In this document: positions 1 to 12,341 of the stretch, piece after piece | How the letters are laid out: each line of letters opens with the position of its first letter | Numbering within the stretch: the first letter of the stretch is position 1 | NCBI GenBank assembly: GCA_026874595.1 | Contig: CM049311.1 | Location: forward strand, 51,959,676-52,023,675 | Length of the DNA stretch: 64,000 bases | Direction: 5' to 3' | Source: Sipunculus nudus | Lineage: Eukaryota > Annelida > Sipuncula > Golfingiida > Sipunculidae | Position numbers and translations under genes: made by a program | The notes under the pieces: generated by a model | Told to the model about the DNA's origin: nothing | Database searches by the model: none | Seen by the model: only the letters and a program-made list of their open reading frames with translations

Positions 1-950
1 ACACATCGTCACAGATATAGTCTGGTGATGTTTGTTTGATAGGTCTACAGCTTAATGATATTTATACTTTTGTTACAACAACAAGAAAATCTCTTGGGAT
101 AAATAAGTACGAACATTTGAATTCTTGCGAAATTAAACTGTGCAGTATGAATCAGACATACATGCCCGGTAGGCAGTTTTTGCTGTTCTCATCTCTGCCT
201 CTATATGGGTTTTCGTATATGTGATTCTCTTTAAAGGGTAAAATGAATATTTACTATAAACTTCAAATCATTATGTTTGCTTTTTTTGTGTGTTATGGCG
301 ATAAACCGAAACAACGTGTCAAGCATTTCAATTGTTTTCGATCCTGCCTGCAATAGACTGGCGCTCCTCATGACAAATTGTTCTGTGGCCACAAAACGTG
401 TCTTGGGCCATCGTAAATATTGTTGGTGTAATATGTACGCGGAAGGATCCCCGCTTATAGTGCCGGTTGGCGCTGCGTCCTGATTTCCCGCGAGGAATTT
501 CATATTTACTTTCTTGTACACTTATGCTTCCGAACCTTAATTCATTTTGTGGTTCGGAAATTAAGGGACACCTGTGGACGGATGGTCTGAGTACAGGCAG
601 CTATTAATCATTCCATCCTCCTCATTTGATACAACCCAGAAACTCTCCGGGCCGGGACAAGAAACGGCTTCGTTTTAATGTGGCCTTATGGTTAAATTAA
701 CATGGAAGTATAATTAGATGTCACAATGCACAAGTTGTGGCAAAGTCATTTTTATGTCAGATAAAACCATGAGAATGTATACTTGTATAACACTCAGTTT
801 ACATGCACTTTCCACGCTTCAATGTATCTTCGTTAATCTTCGGTCAGATTTTGCTAGGGTCAATGCTCGACTCGTTAATATCTTATTATATGTAATATTA
901 AGTTTACATTAATACATACACAAAATTCCTTACTGCTTCGTTACTTCCTA
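1..950. other. no gene recognised
   Basis: A minus-strand open frame at 231-521 (96 residues) has no motif I recognise and no splice context. Nothing else is supported here. Confidence 0.6.
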
Positions 951-1047
951 ATATCTATATATTATATGCATTTTGTATATTATATTATATATATATATAT
1001 ATAATATAATATTATATCATAATATATATTGTAATTATATATATATC

Positions 1048-1107
<60 letters not shown>

Positions 1108-1108
1108 T
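951..1108. repeat. compound (TA)n microsatellite
   Basis: Long interrupted run of TA dinucleotides that abuts the 5' edge of the LINE copy that follows. Confidence 0.9.
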
Positions 1109-1214
1109 TAATGGTATTTCCGTTTTGGAAAGCAAGTTTACAGACGCAGCAGAGGTGGACAGAAAGTCTTTAAGAGAATTCAAGTTGTCAGTAGACACAG
1201 GTATGAACTGGTAA

Positions 1215-2030
1215 AACACAGGGCCTGTAAACCAAAAAAACAATATCCATATTCAGATAAATGATGAGAGTTATAACCCAGGAAACAGTCCTAACCTCAT
1301 TCAAGCAGCACTGGCAAATATGAGGTCAGTTAGAAATAAAATAGACAGTTTGCAAGAATATTTGACTGGAAATGAGATACAAATGTGTGCATTGACAGAA
1401 ACTTGGTTGCCAGATATGATAGAACCAGTTAAAGAAGTCATTCCCCCATCCTACCAAATTATATCGGTTCCAAGGAAAACAGGTCAGAGAGGAGTATATA
1501 TGAGTATAGCCCTCATATACAAAAAAGAACATGATATATCATTGGAGGAAGAATACTATTTCCAATGTCTTGAATGTGCTGATTTTCAACTGAAGACACC
1601 AAACAGGAATGTAACAATATGTGAACTTTACAGATATCCTGGAACAAGCACGCTTGAGTTTGTTAACAACATGTGCAATTACTTTGAAATGAACATAAAC
1701 AGAACTAATGAACTTGTGATTGCTGGAGACTTCAACATTAAAATGGACTTAGTAAATAACCATGACACCATCCAACTGCAAGATATGATGGATAACTTTG
1801 ATCTTAAAAATAATATTGCATTCTGTACACACACTTCTGGTCATACTATTGATTTGATATTATCAGAAAATGCATCAACTGTTGTACACAATGTTAGGCA
1901 GAGTCATTTTATATCTGATCATTGTTTCATACTGTTTGAATTAGAAGTTCAAAAAGTCAGAAAGGAGTTTAAGACTGTGAAAAAAAATTGTGGAAGAAAA
2001 TTAACAAGGATAGCTTTATTTCAGAGTTGA
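1215..2030 (+). pseudogene. LINE copy A: apurinic-type endonuclease domain, broken
   Basis: The frame is open from just after a stop at about 1212 and includes an Asn-Met-Arg-Ser-Val-Arg-Asn start block, Leu-Thr-Glu-Thr-Trp-Leu, Tyr-Arg-Tyr-Pro, Gly-Asp-Phe-Asn, the His-Thr-Ile-Asp-Leu-Ile block and Ser-Asp-His. These are the usual catalytic and substrate motifs of LINE AP-like endonucleases, and all are present. An eight-A run at about 1980-1987 shifts the frame and ends the product; the coding continues in another frame. Confidence 0.8.
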
Positions 2031-2645
2031 ATGATCTGTTCAGTAGCATTAAACAAGAAAATATTGACACAACGGTATCTGCTTATAACATCCAATTGGA
2101 GTTGATTGCTAACAGATATGCTCCAGTTAAAACTTTTAACGTTAGAGAGAGAGATGTCTCTCCATGAATGACGGATGGTCTTAGGGATGAAATAAAATTA
2201 CGCAAATGTAGGGAGAGAGAATGGAAAGATGAAGTTAGCTTAAAATCTTTTAAACATCAAAGAAGATATGTTAACTACATGCTGAAACATGCTAGAAAAG
2301 ATTACTATAACAAATTATTTGAAAACAACAAAGGTGATTATAAGACCATTTACAAGATATCAAATCAGCTTTGTTTCGCAAAGAGCCTTTGCCATTTCCA
2401 TCAGGTGTAGATAACAAGACCCTCGCTGATAGTTTCAACACTTTCTTTGTATAAAAAAAGAGATAAAATAATGCAGGAACTGAAATCAAAACATCCTGAG
2501 GATATAAATCCTGATTTTGTGGAATCTGATTTGGAAACAGAAAGTACATTTTCTAACTTTACATTATTAAATGATCAGTCAGTAAAGGGGCTATTAAACA
2601 AATCTGCAAATAAAAGCTGTGAATTGGATTTCATCCATACTCATT
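2031..2645 (+). pseudogene. LINE copy A: linker between endonuclease and RT, multiply frameshifted
   Basis: Homologous linker sequence can be followed through several frames. A TGA at 2165-2167 stands where a Trp codon is expected. Frame changes occur near 2372, in an A run near 2454-2460 and near 2645. The segment contains the Asn-Tyr-Met-Leu-Lys-His-Ala-Arg-Lys-Asp-Tyr-Tyr and Ala-Asp-Ser-Phe-Asn-Thr-Phe-Phe patterns typical of this linker. Confidence 0.7.
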
Positions 2646-4168
2646 ATGAAAGAACACGAGAAAACTTTTGTACTAGTACTAAAGGACATTAATAATATGT
2701 CTCTACAACAAGGCACGTTCCCCTGTAGTTTAAAATCAGCTAAAGTCAGACCTTTACTTAAGAAGCCAGGATTACCACTGTTGAAAAAGAACTATAGACC
2801 AGTTTCAAACTTGCGATTTCTAGGCAAATTGATTGAACGGGCTGCATGCAATCAGATAGTGCAACACACTGCCTCAAATGGTAACGTTGAGGAACATCAA
2901 GCTGCTTATAGAGTAGGCAATTCTACAGAAACAGCCCTGCTTAAAGTTCAGACAGACATTACGGAGGCAATTAATAAACAGGAAATTATGCGTGTTATAC
3001 TTTTAGACTTGAGTGCTGCATTTGACACTGTCAGTCATCAATTATCATTAAACAGGCTTGAATATAGATATGGAACTATAGGAAATGTCCACTATTGGGT
3101 TAGATCATACTTGACAGACAGAAATCAGTCAGTAATAGTGGCAGATGCTACATCAGAGAGTGTGAAACTTAAATGTGGTGTACCTCAAGGTTCAGTTCTA
3201 GGGCCTGTTTCGTATACTCTGTATACAGCTCCATTGGGTGACATTTGCCGTTCCCATGGACTCTGTTTCATGTGCTATGCTGATGATACTCAGCAATACA
3301 TATCATTTAAGCCAGCATCACGTGTTAACATGACTAATGCAATTCAAATCTTAGAGAACTGTATTAGTGATATAAGAACTTGGATGCAGACTAATTTATT
3401 GAAACTCAATGATGATAAGACAGAATGTATATTGTTCGGAACACAGCAACAGTTTAACAAAATTCAGGACTTTCCTATTAGAATTGGTGAAAATAACATC
3501 CTGGCCACCCCTACTGTAAGAAATCTTGGATATTACATGGATAAACATATGAAGCGTAATGAACACGTAAAGAGAATCTGCAGTAGTACTTATTTAACTT
3601 TGAAGGATATTAACAGGATACGATCAATGCTGTCAAGGGAGACCATCAAAATAGTAGTACAGGGTTAAGTCATCAGTCGTATCGACTATTGTAATAGTTT
3701 GCTCTTAGGGGCACATGGATGCTATATATCCAAGTTACAATTGATGCAGAACATGGCTGCTCGTACAATTTGTGCTGTGCAGAAATATGATAGGATTTCA
3801 TCATTTATGCAAGAGCTACACTGGCTGAAAATCAGAGACAGGATAGACTATAAAGTGTTAGTTTTTGTGTACCAATGTATTAATGGAATAGCACCAAGAT
3901 ATCTGCAGTCATTACTAGACTATAATTATGGGAGGTCACTCAGATCACAGAATAATAAAAAGCTGCCAGCACTGAAGGCTAACTTAGAGCAAGTGAAAAC
4001 ATCATCATTTCGATATGCAGGGCTAAAACTCTGTAATAATATTCCAGTATATGTTAAAAAAAAATAGTGCAACTATTGATATTTTTAAAGCTAGATTGAA
4101 AACATTTTTATTTTGTAGGTCTTACAATCAGTTTTTAATGTTTTACACAACACTGTGTGGTTTCTTTT
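2646..4168 (+). pseudogene. LINE copy A: reverse transcriptase and C-terminal region, broken
   Basis: RT motifs are visible: Tyr-Arg-Pro-Val-Ser-Asn-Leu, motif A Leu-Asp-Leu-Ser-Ala-Ala-Phe-Asp, Gly-Val-Pro-Gln-Gly-Ser-Val-Leu-Gly-Pro, and the catalytic box Tyr-Ala-Asp-Asp. An in-frame TAA at 3666-3668 interrupts the C-terminal domain, which resumes in the same frame through Asp-Tyr-Cys-Asn and Leu-His-Trp-Leu. A nine-A run at 4055-4063 then shifts the frame. Catalytic residues survive but the reading frame does not, so the copy is inactive. Confidence 0.85.
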
Positions 4169-4195
4169 AATAATATCTAGTATTATTATTCTTAA

Positions 4196-4480
4196 AAGAT
4201 ATACCTATATAGTATTTATGTGTAATAATTATAGGACTACTGATGTTTTTTTATGTATGTAAAATATATACCTATTTAGTATTTTATGTGAAATTACAGG
4301 ACTACTGATGATATGTTTTTATTTGTACGTAAAATATATACCTATTTAGTATTTTATGTGAAATTACAGGACTACTGATGATATGTTTTTATTTGTACGT
4401 AAAATATATACCTATTTAGTATTTGATGTGAAATATAGGACAACTGATGATATGTTTTTACATGTATGTAAAGCGCTTGT
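4196..4480. repeat. 70-bp tandem repeat in the LINE copy A 3' UTR, about 4 units
   Basis: Near-identical units start at 4261, 4331 and 4401 (period 70), with a diverged unit before them. It lies between the RT frame and the (ATT)n tail, so it is part of the element. Confidence 0.85.
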
Positions 4481-4790
4481 GACATGATTCAATACATATA
4501 ATGAGCGCTATATAACTAATAAATTATTATTATTATTATTTCCGTGTTTGTCTATTGTCAATGTGTAAGTCAAGAGAAGTGATGACTTTTTAATAAAAAT
4601 AAAGGCATTTATTGTGTGATATCACTGACGATGTCTGTCTCATAGGACTATACTTTGCTTCCCTTGTCTTAAAGCGCACAGGCTTCTTCGTCAGGAGGTA
4701 TAAGGGGGAACAGGTGGCGACATCAACACCATGTATTTATGTATTATAAAAACATCTCTACCCGTTCCCAGCTTTCATATGCAAATACAT

Positions 4791-4794
<4 letters not shown>

Positions 4795-4852
<58 letters not shown>
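4795..4852. repeat. (TA)n microsatellite
   Basis: Uninterrupted TA run; open frames through it are alternating Ile-Tyr artefacts. Confidence 0.95.
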
Positions 4853-4853
<1 letters not shown>

Positions 4854-5178
4854 TCACCTTCCCCCGGAGACTTTCTGTCGTGGGGTCATCTCTGTCACTA
4901 GGTGGAACTACACCACCGTCCCCAATGCCCACTTATAGCGAAAATTTTTACAAGGTGATAACACACGCACGGTCGCTATTCTTGAGATCTAACGCACATT
5001 TCCTATAAGGCCTGTCACCGTTGGTTCGATTCTAAGATGAGTCAATAGGTGTTTTATTCAATGAAACATTTGGCGCAGCCTGCAGGATCAGGAGAGAGGT
5101 TTGTAGCTTAAGGCCTCCCTTCATTTCTGGATTGAACCCATGTAGCACATATACATACACGCACACAAATATATAATG

Positions 5179-5180
<2 letters not shown>

Positions 5181-5228
<48 letters not shown>
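5181..5228. repeat. (TA)n microsatellite
   Basis: Uninterrupted TA run. Confidence 0.95.
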
Positions 5229-5230
<2 letters not shown>

Positions 5231-5948
5231 TCGAGGTATGTGTCATGGGTGTCTTTATGAGATGAAGAATGTTATTGTGGGATCTGTGGAGCGCTCTTCC
5301 CTGCGACCTGTATAGCGTTCTGTCAGACGGCAGCTGATTTTAAATGTCTTTATTTTATATAATCTGCCGCTTGAGTACATGACCGGACAACAAAATATAA
5401 AATTGTTACTAATCCCCTGACGAGGCTACACGCGGCTTACGGACATGCCATGCGACTTGATGGAGTATGTATTGGGAGTTGAGTGTCTATGACTAATATA
5501 AGCTTTATTATACCTCCGAAATGTGGCTGGGAGTATTTTGTTTCTGTCGCTGCTTGATTTTTTTTTCTGAAAATGAAAACTCTGTAAACACCCAAAATAA
5601 TCATTTTTCTGGTGAAAAGATACGTAGCCCTTTGCCAACGAATGGCTGCGGTCTACGGCAAATGCTCGAAATGTGGGCGGTAGTTAGGTTTAATGAGTTA
5701 ATATGAGATCACTGCTGGGTATGTGTTGTGAGAACTGAGCGGCCTGTTTTAGATTTAGTATGATTCTCTTTCTGACCCTCCACGCTCTTCGATTTGAGGG
5801 GATCCTTACGTTTTCCATTTCTGTGACAAAGAAGGATCCTTTACCCCTCTGTGAGTTTGAATGGCTTTATTGCCCTTTTCAGGTAACAAGAGAATCATTT
5901 AACATCTAAAAGATTGTTATCAGGATTTTGAGTTATTGAATTATTATT

Positions 5949-6042
<94 letters not shown>
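5949..6042. repeat. compound (CT)n-(TA)n microsatellite
   Basis: CT run (5949-5981) passing directly into a TA run (5983-6042). Confidence 0.95.
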
Positions 6043-6043
<1 letters not shown>

Positions 6044-6048
6044 TTGTG

Positions 6049-6121
6049 TCACCATTACACTAGCGTCCCCATTACACTAGCGTCACCATTACACCAGCGT
6101 CACAATAACACTAGCGTCACT
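6049..6121. repeat. 17-bp tandem repeat, about 4 units
   Basis: Four imperfect copies of a unit ending in TAGCGTC immediately follow the (TA)n tract. Confidence 0.85.
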
Positions 6122-7570
6122 ATAATTCAGTTTTAGTTCTGTTGCAGGCATATTTAAAAAGTGTTGTTATGTTCGGCAAAATGTATTTTTCAGTCGCAGG
6201 TGTATTTCGTGTTTAATTTATTTCTTCGTGACAGAAACTGTGATTAACCGGCTGCAGGGACAAAATACTACGTCAATTCTCTATTAATTTACCGTAATAA
6301 TAAACAGTTTGACATTTGCACAGATTACAAAATTAATTGGCTTTCATGGTTGATAACAAGGAATGTACGAAACTAATAATGTTGCCCTGACAATACGTAG
6401 TAGCTACGAGAAGAGCTACATATAAATGTCGCGTGTTGCCATGGTTATTAGCAAAAGGTCCTAAATGATCACGAGAATCTTTATAAAACAATCATTTTTT
6501 TCTCTCAAGTTTTATACTTCAATATGTACACAGTGCGGCCAGGGTCTTACAGTAGGCAGACATCGCAACCCCGTTTACATTATAATCTGGGTACACATGT
6601 TGCTGCCTAATAAATTTCGCAATTTCTTGACGGTTTTTATTATTATTATTATTTTTTTTTCTTTTGACCCTAATTCGTCGGCGATAATGTGCGATCTTGC
6701 ATTTGCTGTTTGAGCATTAAGCCTTAAAGGAACATAATCAGGAGCAGTATCTCATGTTTGCTTTATACAAAAGTTCTCAGGCAAAATAATCCCCGCACAC
6801 GGTCTCAGTGCCGCCCGTTGAGCTGTTTAACAACTTGTTATGGTTTTGTGTGTTTGTCAACTCAGTCCATATGTGTCTGTTTACAATAACAAGGCAGCGT
6901 GGCCGGAAGTCCGATTTTGCGCATGCACCACATAAATGCGATGTTACAGCCAGCACATGTATTATATATTAGGGGCCAAGTCTGTCTGCAGGACATAACC
7001 AGACAAGTATTTTAGCCCAAACGGTGCAAGCAGTCCGATGCGCTATGTTTATAACCTGTGATCGCGTCCGGTCCACTATATTTAACACTCGTGTACAAAA
7101 GTAAGCAAAATTTTAGTAGGTATCAATTTATTTGAAAGAGAAGACGTTATTTTTCGTGTTTATTCAACATGCTTTGAAGGCGATAAGGCACCTTAAAGAT
7201 CCGATATCCGTGATATTTACCCGGACAATCATACATTTGGCAAAAACATTTCCTATTCACACCGGATAGTATATATTCGGTATAGGAATGCTATGGCATT
7301 ATAATGCCACCTCCCTGTTGTTACCGTCCAAAGGCGTACATGACACGTGTACACCCTTTTCATGTCGTAATCCGGTCGACAAAGCTGAAGCTGTAAAGCA
7401 TAGTCGTAATGTGCTGGTACATCGCCTGTCTGACCTGATCTGACATGTTTGGTAAACGCGTGATAAGCGCGTGGGAGCAGCATGAATATCAAATGAATAT
7501 CAAACGTTCTGTGGCACAAACGTGAAACCATACCAAACTATTAAAGGAAATGGAAATAGTTTTTCATAGG

Positions 7571-7871
7571 TTAAAAAAAAAAAAAAGAAATAGTTCTCAG
7601 GCACTAATTAAAAAAAATCAGTGGGGCCGGGTGATTTTTTTTGGTTTACTTTTTTGTATGTTTCGATAAAAGCGTCATATGATCAGGCAAAAGCATGATA
7701 ATAACAGATTTTTTTTGCTAAACAGGTAAAAGCACTTCATAACAAGGGAAAATTTTTATAAAAATTGTATATTTTCTTCTTGAAAGATGAAAATTAACAT
7801 AAACATTTTTGATGGAGGGGGTTAAAATTGACGCGGGCGGTGCCCGAGTACCATACCTTTTTTTCGCCTTA
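7571..7871 (-). mobile_element. inverted-repeat element (MITE family 1), copy 1
   Basis: Reverse-oriented, diverged copy of the roughly 330-bp element best seen at 40300-40628. One end carries GTTCTCAGGCAC, and the other carries GCCCGAGTACCATACC followed by T-rich sequence and GCCTTA, which are complementary ends of the family. It encodes no protein. Confidence 0.7.
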
Positions 7872-8763
7872 CGGTATGATGGAGATTTAGTAGTTCTCAC
7901 CCGTCCGTCATTTTATACAAGGTTTTAATAAACTGCTTAGTGGAAGGAAAGAACGGGCGAGGTAAAAAGAACCAAATTTGATCATAAAATCGTGCATGAG
8001 GTAGTTCGAATTTTATCTGATTTGCTTTCATTCATTTTTTTATCCATGTGATGCGTGATGCCATTTCACTTTCGGCCAGGGTGGCCACGGCCATTGTTTA
8101 GATCGAAATACTGTAAAAACGAATGAAGTTGTTATATGTTGTACCCGTAGATGGCGCCACGACGCCGTCAAACATCCTTCTAAAAAGTCGGATTTAAACA
8201 CCGCACAAGCATTTTTTGTTGATATCGCCAGGACAATGGTTAATCACGGTTCATCAGCCAAATGCGTTTATATAACGGACACGAGAAGTAACTTGCTTCT
8301 TTAGTCTGTTTCTTCGTGCTTCATGGCGTACCAACATGTCACCAAACTAAACTGGTGTCTTTACGATCGTAAATCCTATTTGTAATATTTTTTTTTTCAT
8401 TCCTAAATGAATGATGGACAAATCGTTGTGGTTTATATATATCTCCTATTTAGCAGTTTTTATTCACATATTCACATCTTAAACTTAAAAATCTTCAACT
8501 ATGGTTCCTCAATATGGTAATATTTAGACCAGCGAGTAAAATCAAAGGTGCGGTTTGTGAATGAAATAGCGTGAACGAAAGCTGTGTTGCCAGGAGTACT
8601 GGTATTCCACCTGTAAATGGCATGAATAATGGAATGACTTAAATCTGACATGAGAAGGCCAATAGAGGTCCTTCACATCCACAACAGACAATCCAGCATT
8701 CTGTTTCTGGAATCATACTGAGATTTATTTTGAATACAATAAAACAAATAACAAAATGTCTTG

Positions 8764-8766
<3 letters not shown>
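7872..8766. other. no gene recognised
   Basis: AT-rich sequence without supported exons, RNA genes or repeats. Confidence 0.55.

Positions 8767-8812
<46 letters not shown>
8767..8812. repeat. (TA)n microsatellite
   Basis: Lies immediately beside the hammerhead-like motif. Confidence 0.95.
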
Positions 8813-8816
<4 letters not shown>

Positions 8817-8828
8817 TCTGAAGAAAAA

Positions 8829-8882
8829 CAACACTGTTAATTCACAACAGTCTGTTTCACGGGATGCGACCCGATCATCAGG
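8829..8882 (-). ncRNA. hammerhead-ribozyme-like motif
   Basis: On the minus strand the conserved core reads CTGATGA (complement of 8875-8881), a 4-bp helix CGGG/CCCG with a 6-nt loop, then GAAAC (complement of 8854-8858). A third helix follows, ACA/TGT plus CTGTT/AACAG with a 2-nt bulge, closing at T-T|G with the predicted cut between 8830 and 8829. Every core position of a hammerhead is present. Weak points: a U-U mismatch at the base of helix II, and only two clear pairs in helix I. Such ribozymes are known in Penelope-like retroelements and retrozymes; a decayed copy of one beside the (TA)n tract is the likeliest source. Confidence 0.5.
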
Positions 8883-8889
8883 TGAATGT

Positions 8890-9213
8890 GGTTAGAATGA
8901 AGCTAACGGCGTGGTTTGAAAAGCCGAGACTAAACATACAGATATATATGCATCGATATATCAAACAAATGAATATACATATATACAGGTACACGTGCAT
9001 AATACATAAATAATACACAAAAACACATGTATATACATAGACACACATGTATATACACACATTTATATATACACACCTTTAGACACACAAACATTCACAT
9101 GTCTCTGCACTCATGACCTACGATATATCTTCCTTTTCTTGTTACACTAACAACTTTATCTTACAGAGACTGCATTCTGGGAATCACTACAGTTTTTGCC
9201 AATTGATCAGTGG

Positions 9214-9282
<69 letters not shown>

Positions 9283-10142
9283 TAAACAGCAGAATGTACC
9301 TGTTCCTATGTTTTAAAGAGTCTGTCTTCCTTACCACACAGTTGGTTTAATCCACTTCAAAATAACATATATAAAGCAATATTTTCAAGAGTATTTAATG
9401 AAGCATTTCAAGTAATGCGTTATATTAGATCCTTAACTTTTTTTCAGATTTAATCAAACGTTTGAAAAGACCACCAGACAGCTAGGCCCATTACGTATTT
9501 CAAATTGCACAAAATAAGCTTTTTCATCCTGGTGTCGCAGAAAAAAAAAACAAGAACAGTGCGCAGTATTTCATACGTGTCACCGAGTCCGCTTTTAATA
9601 AGCGCCCTATGGAAACAACCTCTGCAAGTTTTACTTACATATATATTCTTATGACGTACATGGATTACTTTTCTACCCTGAATGGTCTTTATATGTCCTC
9701 ATTAACTGTATCCCCTGGACGTCCTTCTGTAACCGAAAGGTTATTCGCCCTATGAAATCTTGTTGATGCTATAATGTATCAGTAAGAGGTAAAAAACTGT
9801 TTATGTGTAATAATCGATTCACTAAGGAAAGTTTTGGAGAGTGTGTAAATATTATAATGACTGGTATATGGTATGTGTTCTCTCTAGATAAACCCGTAAT
9901 CACCGAACCCTAGTGACGTCAAGACAAGTCTTACATTGGATGCTTATTTATAGTCATATCTGCTTATATATGAAGAAACTGACTCCTTCCCCATTCAAAT
10001 TTATACTTTTATTATGACTGTTTTAACAGATGATTGTGGTTTATTAGGGTTTCTATAAAAACAAATCACGTGACACTAATTAAGGGTCACTGCAATGGAA
10101 AATTACTAAAACAGGTATAAAAGACTTGGGCGGTTAGACCCA
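8890..10142. other. no gene recognised; (TA)n tract inside
   Basis: Holds AT-rich simple sequence at 8938-9075 and a (TA)n run at 9215-9280. No coding exon is supported. Confidence 0.55.
9215..9280. repeat. (TA)n microsatellite
   Basis: Uninterrupted TA run. Confidence 0.95.
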
Positions 10143-12095
10143 TGGTGTGTTTTGTTTATTCTGGTCAGTCCGGTGGACTTTAGATCTAATCTCTCACCAT
10201 TCATCATCTATCTCGTTTGTTCTGGTAAGGCTGGTGGACTTTAGAACAAATCTCTGACCATTCAGCATCTATCTTGTTTGTTCTGATAAGGCTGGTGGAC
10301 TTTAGAATGAATCTCGGACCATTCATCTTCCATCTTGTTTGTTCCGGTCAGGCTGGTAGACTTTAGAACTAATCTCTGACCATTCATCATTTATCTTGTT
10401 TGTTCTGGTCAGGCTGGTAGACTTTAGAACTGATCTCTGATTATTCATCATCTATCCTGTTTGTTCTGGTCAGGTTGGTGGACTTTAGAATAAATCTCGG
10501 ACTATTCATCATCTATCATGTTTGTTCTGGTAAGGCTGGTGGACTTTAGAACAAATCTCTGACCATTCAGCATCTATCTTGTTTGTTCTAGTCAGGCTGG
10601 TGGACTTTAGATCTAATCTCTGACCATTCATCATCAATCTTGTTTGTTCCGGTCAGGCTAGTAGACTTTAGAACTAATCTCTGACCATTCATCGTCTATC
10701 TTCTTTGTTCTGGTCAGGCTTTTGGACTTTAGAACAAATCGATGACCATTCATCTTCTATCTTGTTTGTTCTGGTTAGGCTGGTGGACTTTAAAACAAAT
10801 CTATGACCATTCATCTTCTATCTTGTTTGTTCTAGTCAGGCTGGTGGACTTTAGATCTAATCTCTGACCATTCATCATCTATCTTGTTTGTTCTGTTAAG
10901 GCTGGTGGACTTTAGAATGAATCTCGGACCATTCATCTTCTATCTTGTTTGTTCTAGTCAGGCTGGTGGACTTTAGAACTAATCTCTGACCATTCATCAT
11001 CTATCTTCTTTGTTCTGGTCAGGCTTTTGGACTTTAGAACAAATCTATGACCATTCATCTTCTATCTTGTTTGTTCTGGTCAGGCTGGTGGACTTTAGAA
11101 CAAATCTATGACCATTCATCTTCTATCTTGTTTGTTCTAGTCAGGCTGGTGGACTTCGATCTAATCTCTGACCATTCATCATCTATCTTGTTTGTTCTGG
11201 TAAGGCTGGTGGACTTTAGAACCAATCTCTGACCATTCAGCAACTATTATGTTTGTTTTGGTAAGGCTTGTGGACTTTAGAACTAATCTCTGACCATTCA
11301 GCATCTATCTTGTTTGTTCTGGTAAGGCTGGTGGACTTTAGAACCAATCTCTGACCATTCAGCAACTATCATGTTTGTTTTGGTAAGGCTTGTGGACTTT
11401 AGAACTAATCTGACCATTCATCATCTATCTTGTTTGTTCTGGTCAGGCTGGTGGATTTTAGAACTAATCTCTGACCATTCATCATCTATCTTGTTTTGGT
11501 CAGTCTGGTGGACTTTAGAACAAATCTCTAATCATTCAGCATCTATCTTGTTTGTTCTAGTCAGGCTGGTGGACTTTAGATCTAATCTCTGACCATTCAT
11601 CATCTATCTTGTTTGTTCTGTTAAGGCTGGTGGACTTTAGAATGAATCTCGGACCATTCATCTTCTATCTTGTTTGTTCTAGTCAGGCTGGTGGACTTTA
11701 GATCTAATCTCTGACCATTCATCATCTATCTTGTTTGTTCCGGTCAGGCTGGTAGACTTTAGAACTAATCTCTGACCATTCATCGTCTATCTTCTTTGTT
11801 CTGGTCAGGCTTTTGGACTTTAGAACAAATCGATGACCATTCATCTTCTATCTTGTTTGTTCTGGTCAGGCTGGTAGACTTTAGAACAAATCTATGACCA
11901 TTCATCTTCTATCTTGTTTGTTCTAGTCAGGCTGGTGGACTTTAGATCTAATCTCTGACCATTCATCATCTATCTTGTTTGTTCTGGTATGAATGGTGGA
12001 CTTTAGAACCAATCTCTGACCATTCAGCAACTATCATGTTTGTTTTGGTAAGGCTTGTAGACTTTAGAACTAATCTCTGACCATTCATCATCTAT
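10143..12095. repeat. 61-bp minisatellite array, about 32 units
   Basis: Head-to-tail units of 61 bp with point variants and a few short indels. Most units contain TGGTCAG and, about 25 bp later, its complement CTGACCA, so single strands can fold into a hairpin per unit. A distinctive run of unit variants ending in ATCGATGACC occurs at 10738 and again at 11828, showing a larger duplication of about 1.09 kb inside the array. Because 61 is not a multiple of three, open frames through it are chance. Confidence 0.95.
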
Positions 12096-12341
12096 CTTGT
12101 TTTGGTCAGTCTGGTTGACCTATGAACTATCTCCTGACCTTTATTATCTGTCTTAGATGTTTCGGTCAGCGTGTTATCTTGTTTTGGTCAGTCTGGTTGA
12201 CCTATGAACTATCTCCTGACCTTTATTATCTGTCTTAGATGTTTCGGTCAGCGTGTTATCTTGTTTTGGTCAGTCTGGTTGACCTATGAACTATCTCCTG
12301 ACCTTTATTATCTGTCTTAGATGTTTCGGTCAGCGTGTTAT
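12096..12341. repeat. 82-bp tandem repeat, 3 units, at the edge of the 61-bp array
   Basis: Units start at 12096, 12178 and 12260 and are virtually identical. Each begins with a segment resembling the 61-bp unit (TTGGTCAGTCTGG) and then diverges, so it looks like a derived edge variant that was amplified. Confidence 0.9.

Larger units (their letters stand above)
1110..4541 (+). mobile_element. decayed CR1/L2-type non-LTR retrotransposon (LINE copy A)
   Basis: Endonuclease, reverse transcriptase and the C-terminal region are recognisable in order on the + strand, followed by an AT-rich 3' UTR with a 70-bp tandem repeat and a 3' tail of (ATT)n at about 4523-4541. The tail follows a GCGC-containing terminal segment, as in many CR1/L2 elements. 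The 5' edge abuts the (TA)n tract; no ORF1 is seen, so the copy is 5'-truncated. Clade assignment is from motif style only. Confidence 0.85.
4542..7570. other. intergenic, microsatellites only
   Basis: Holds three (TA)n tracts, a (CT)n tract and a 17-bp tandem repeat (listed separately). No coding exon or RNA gene could be supported. Confidence 0.6.

Noticed and set aside
231-521. 96-residue minus-strand frame
   Set aside because: Fairly protein-like composition but no motif I can name; could be a decayed transposon fragment, not enough to call.
980-1243. Minus-strand frame of 87 residues
   Set aside because: Most of it is an Ile-Tyr repeat from the (TA)n tract; the same applies to frames through the other TA runs.
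1110-4541. Active LINE
   Set aside because: Five frame changes and two in-frame stops despite retained catalytic boxes.
4655-4700. Second hammerhead motif (minus strand CTGACGA with a helix II)
   Set aside because: The GAAAC core is replaced by AAGAC and no helix III is visible; at most a decayed relative of the 8829-8882 motif.
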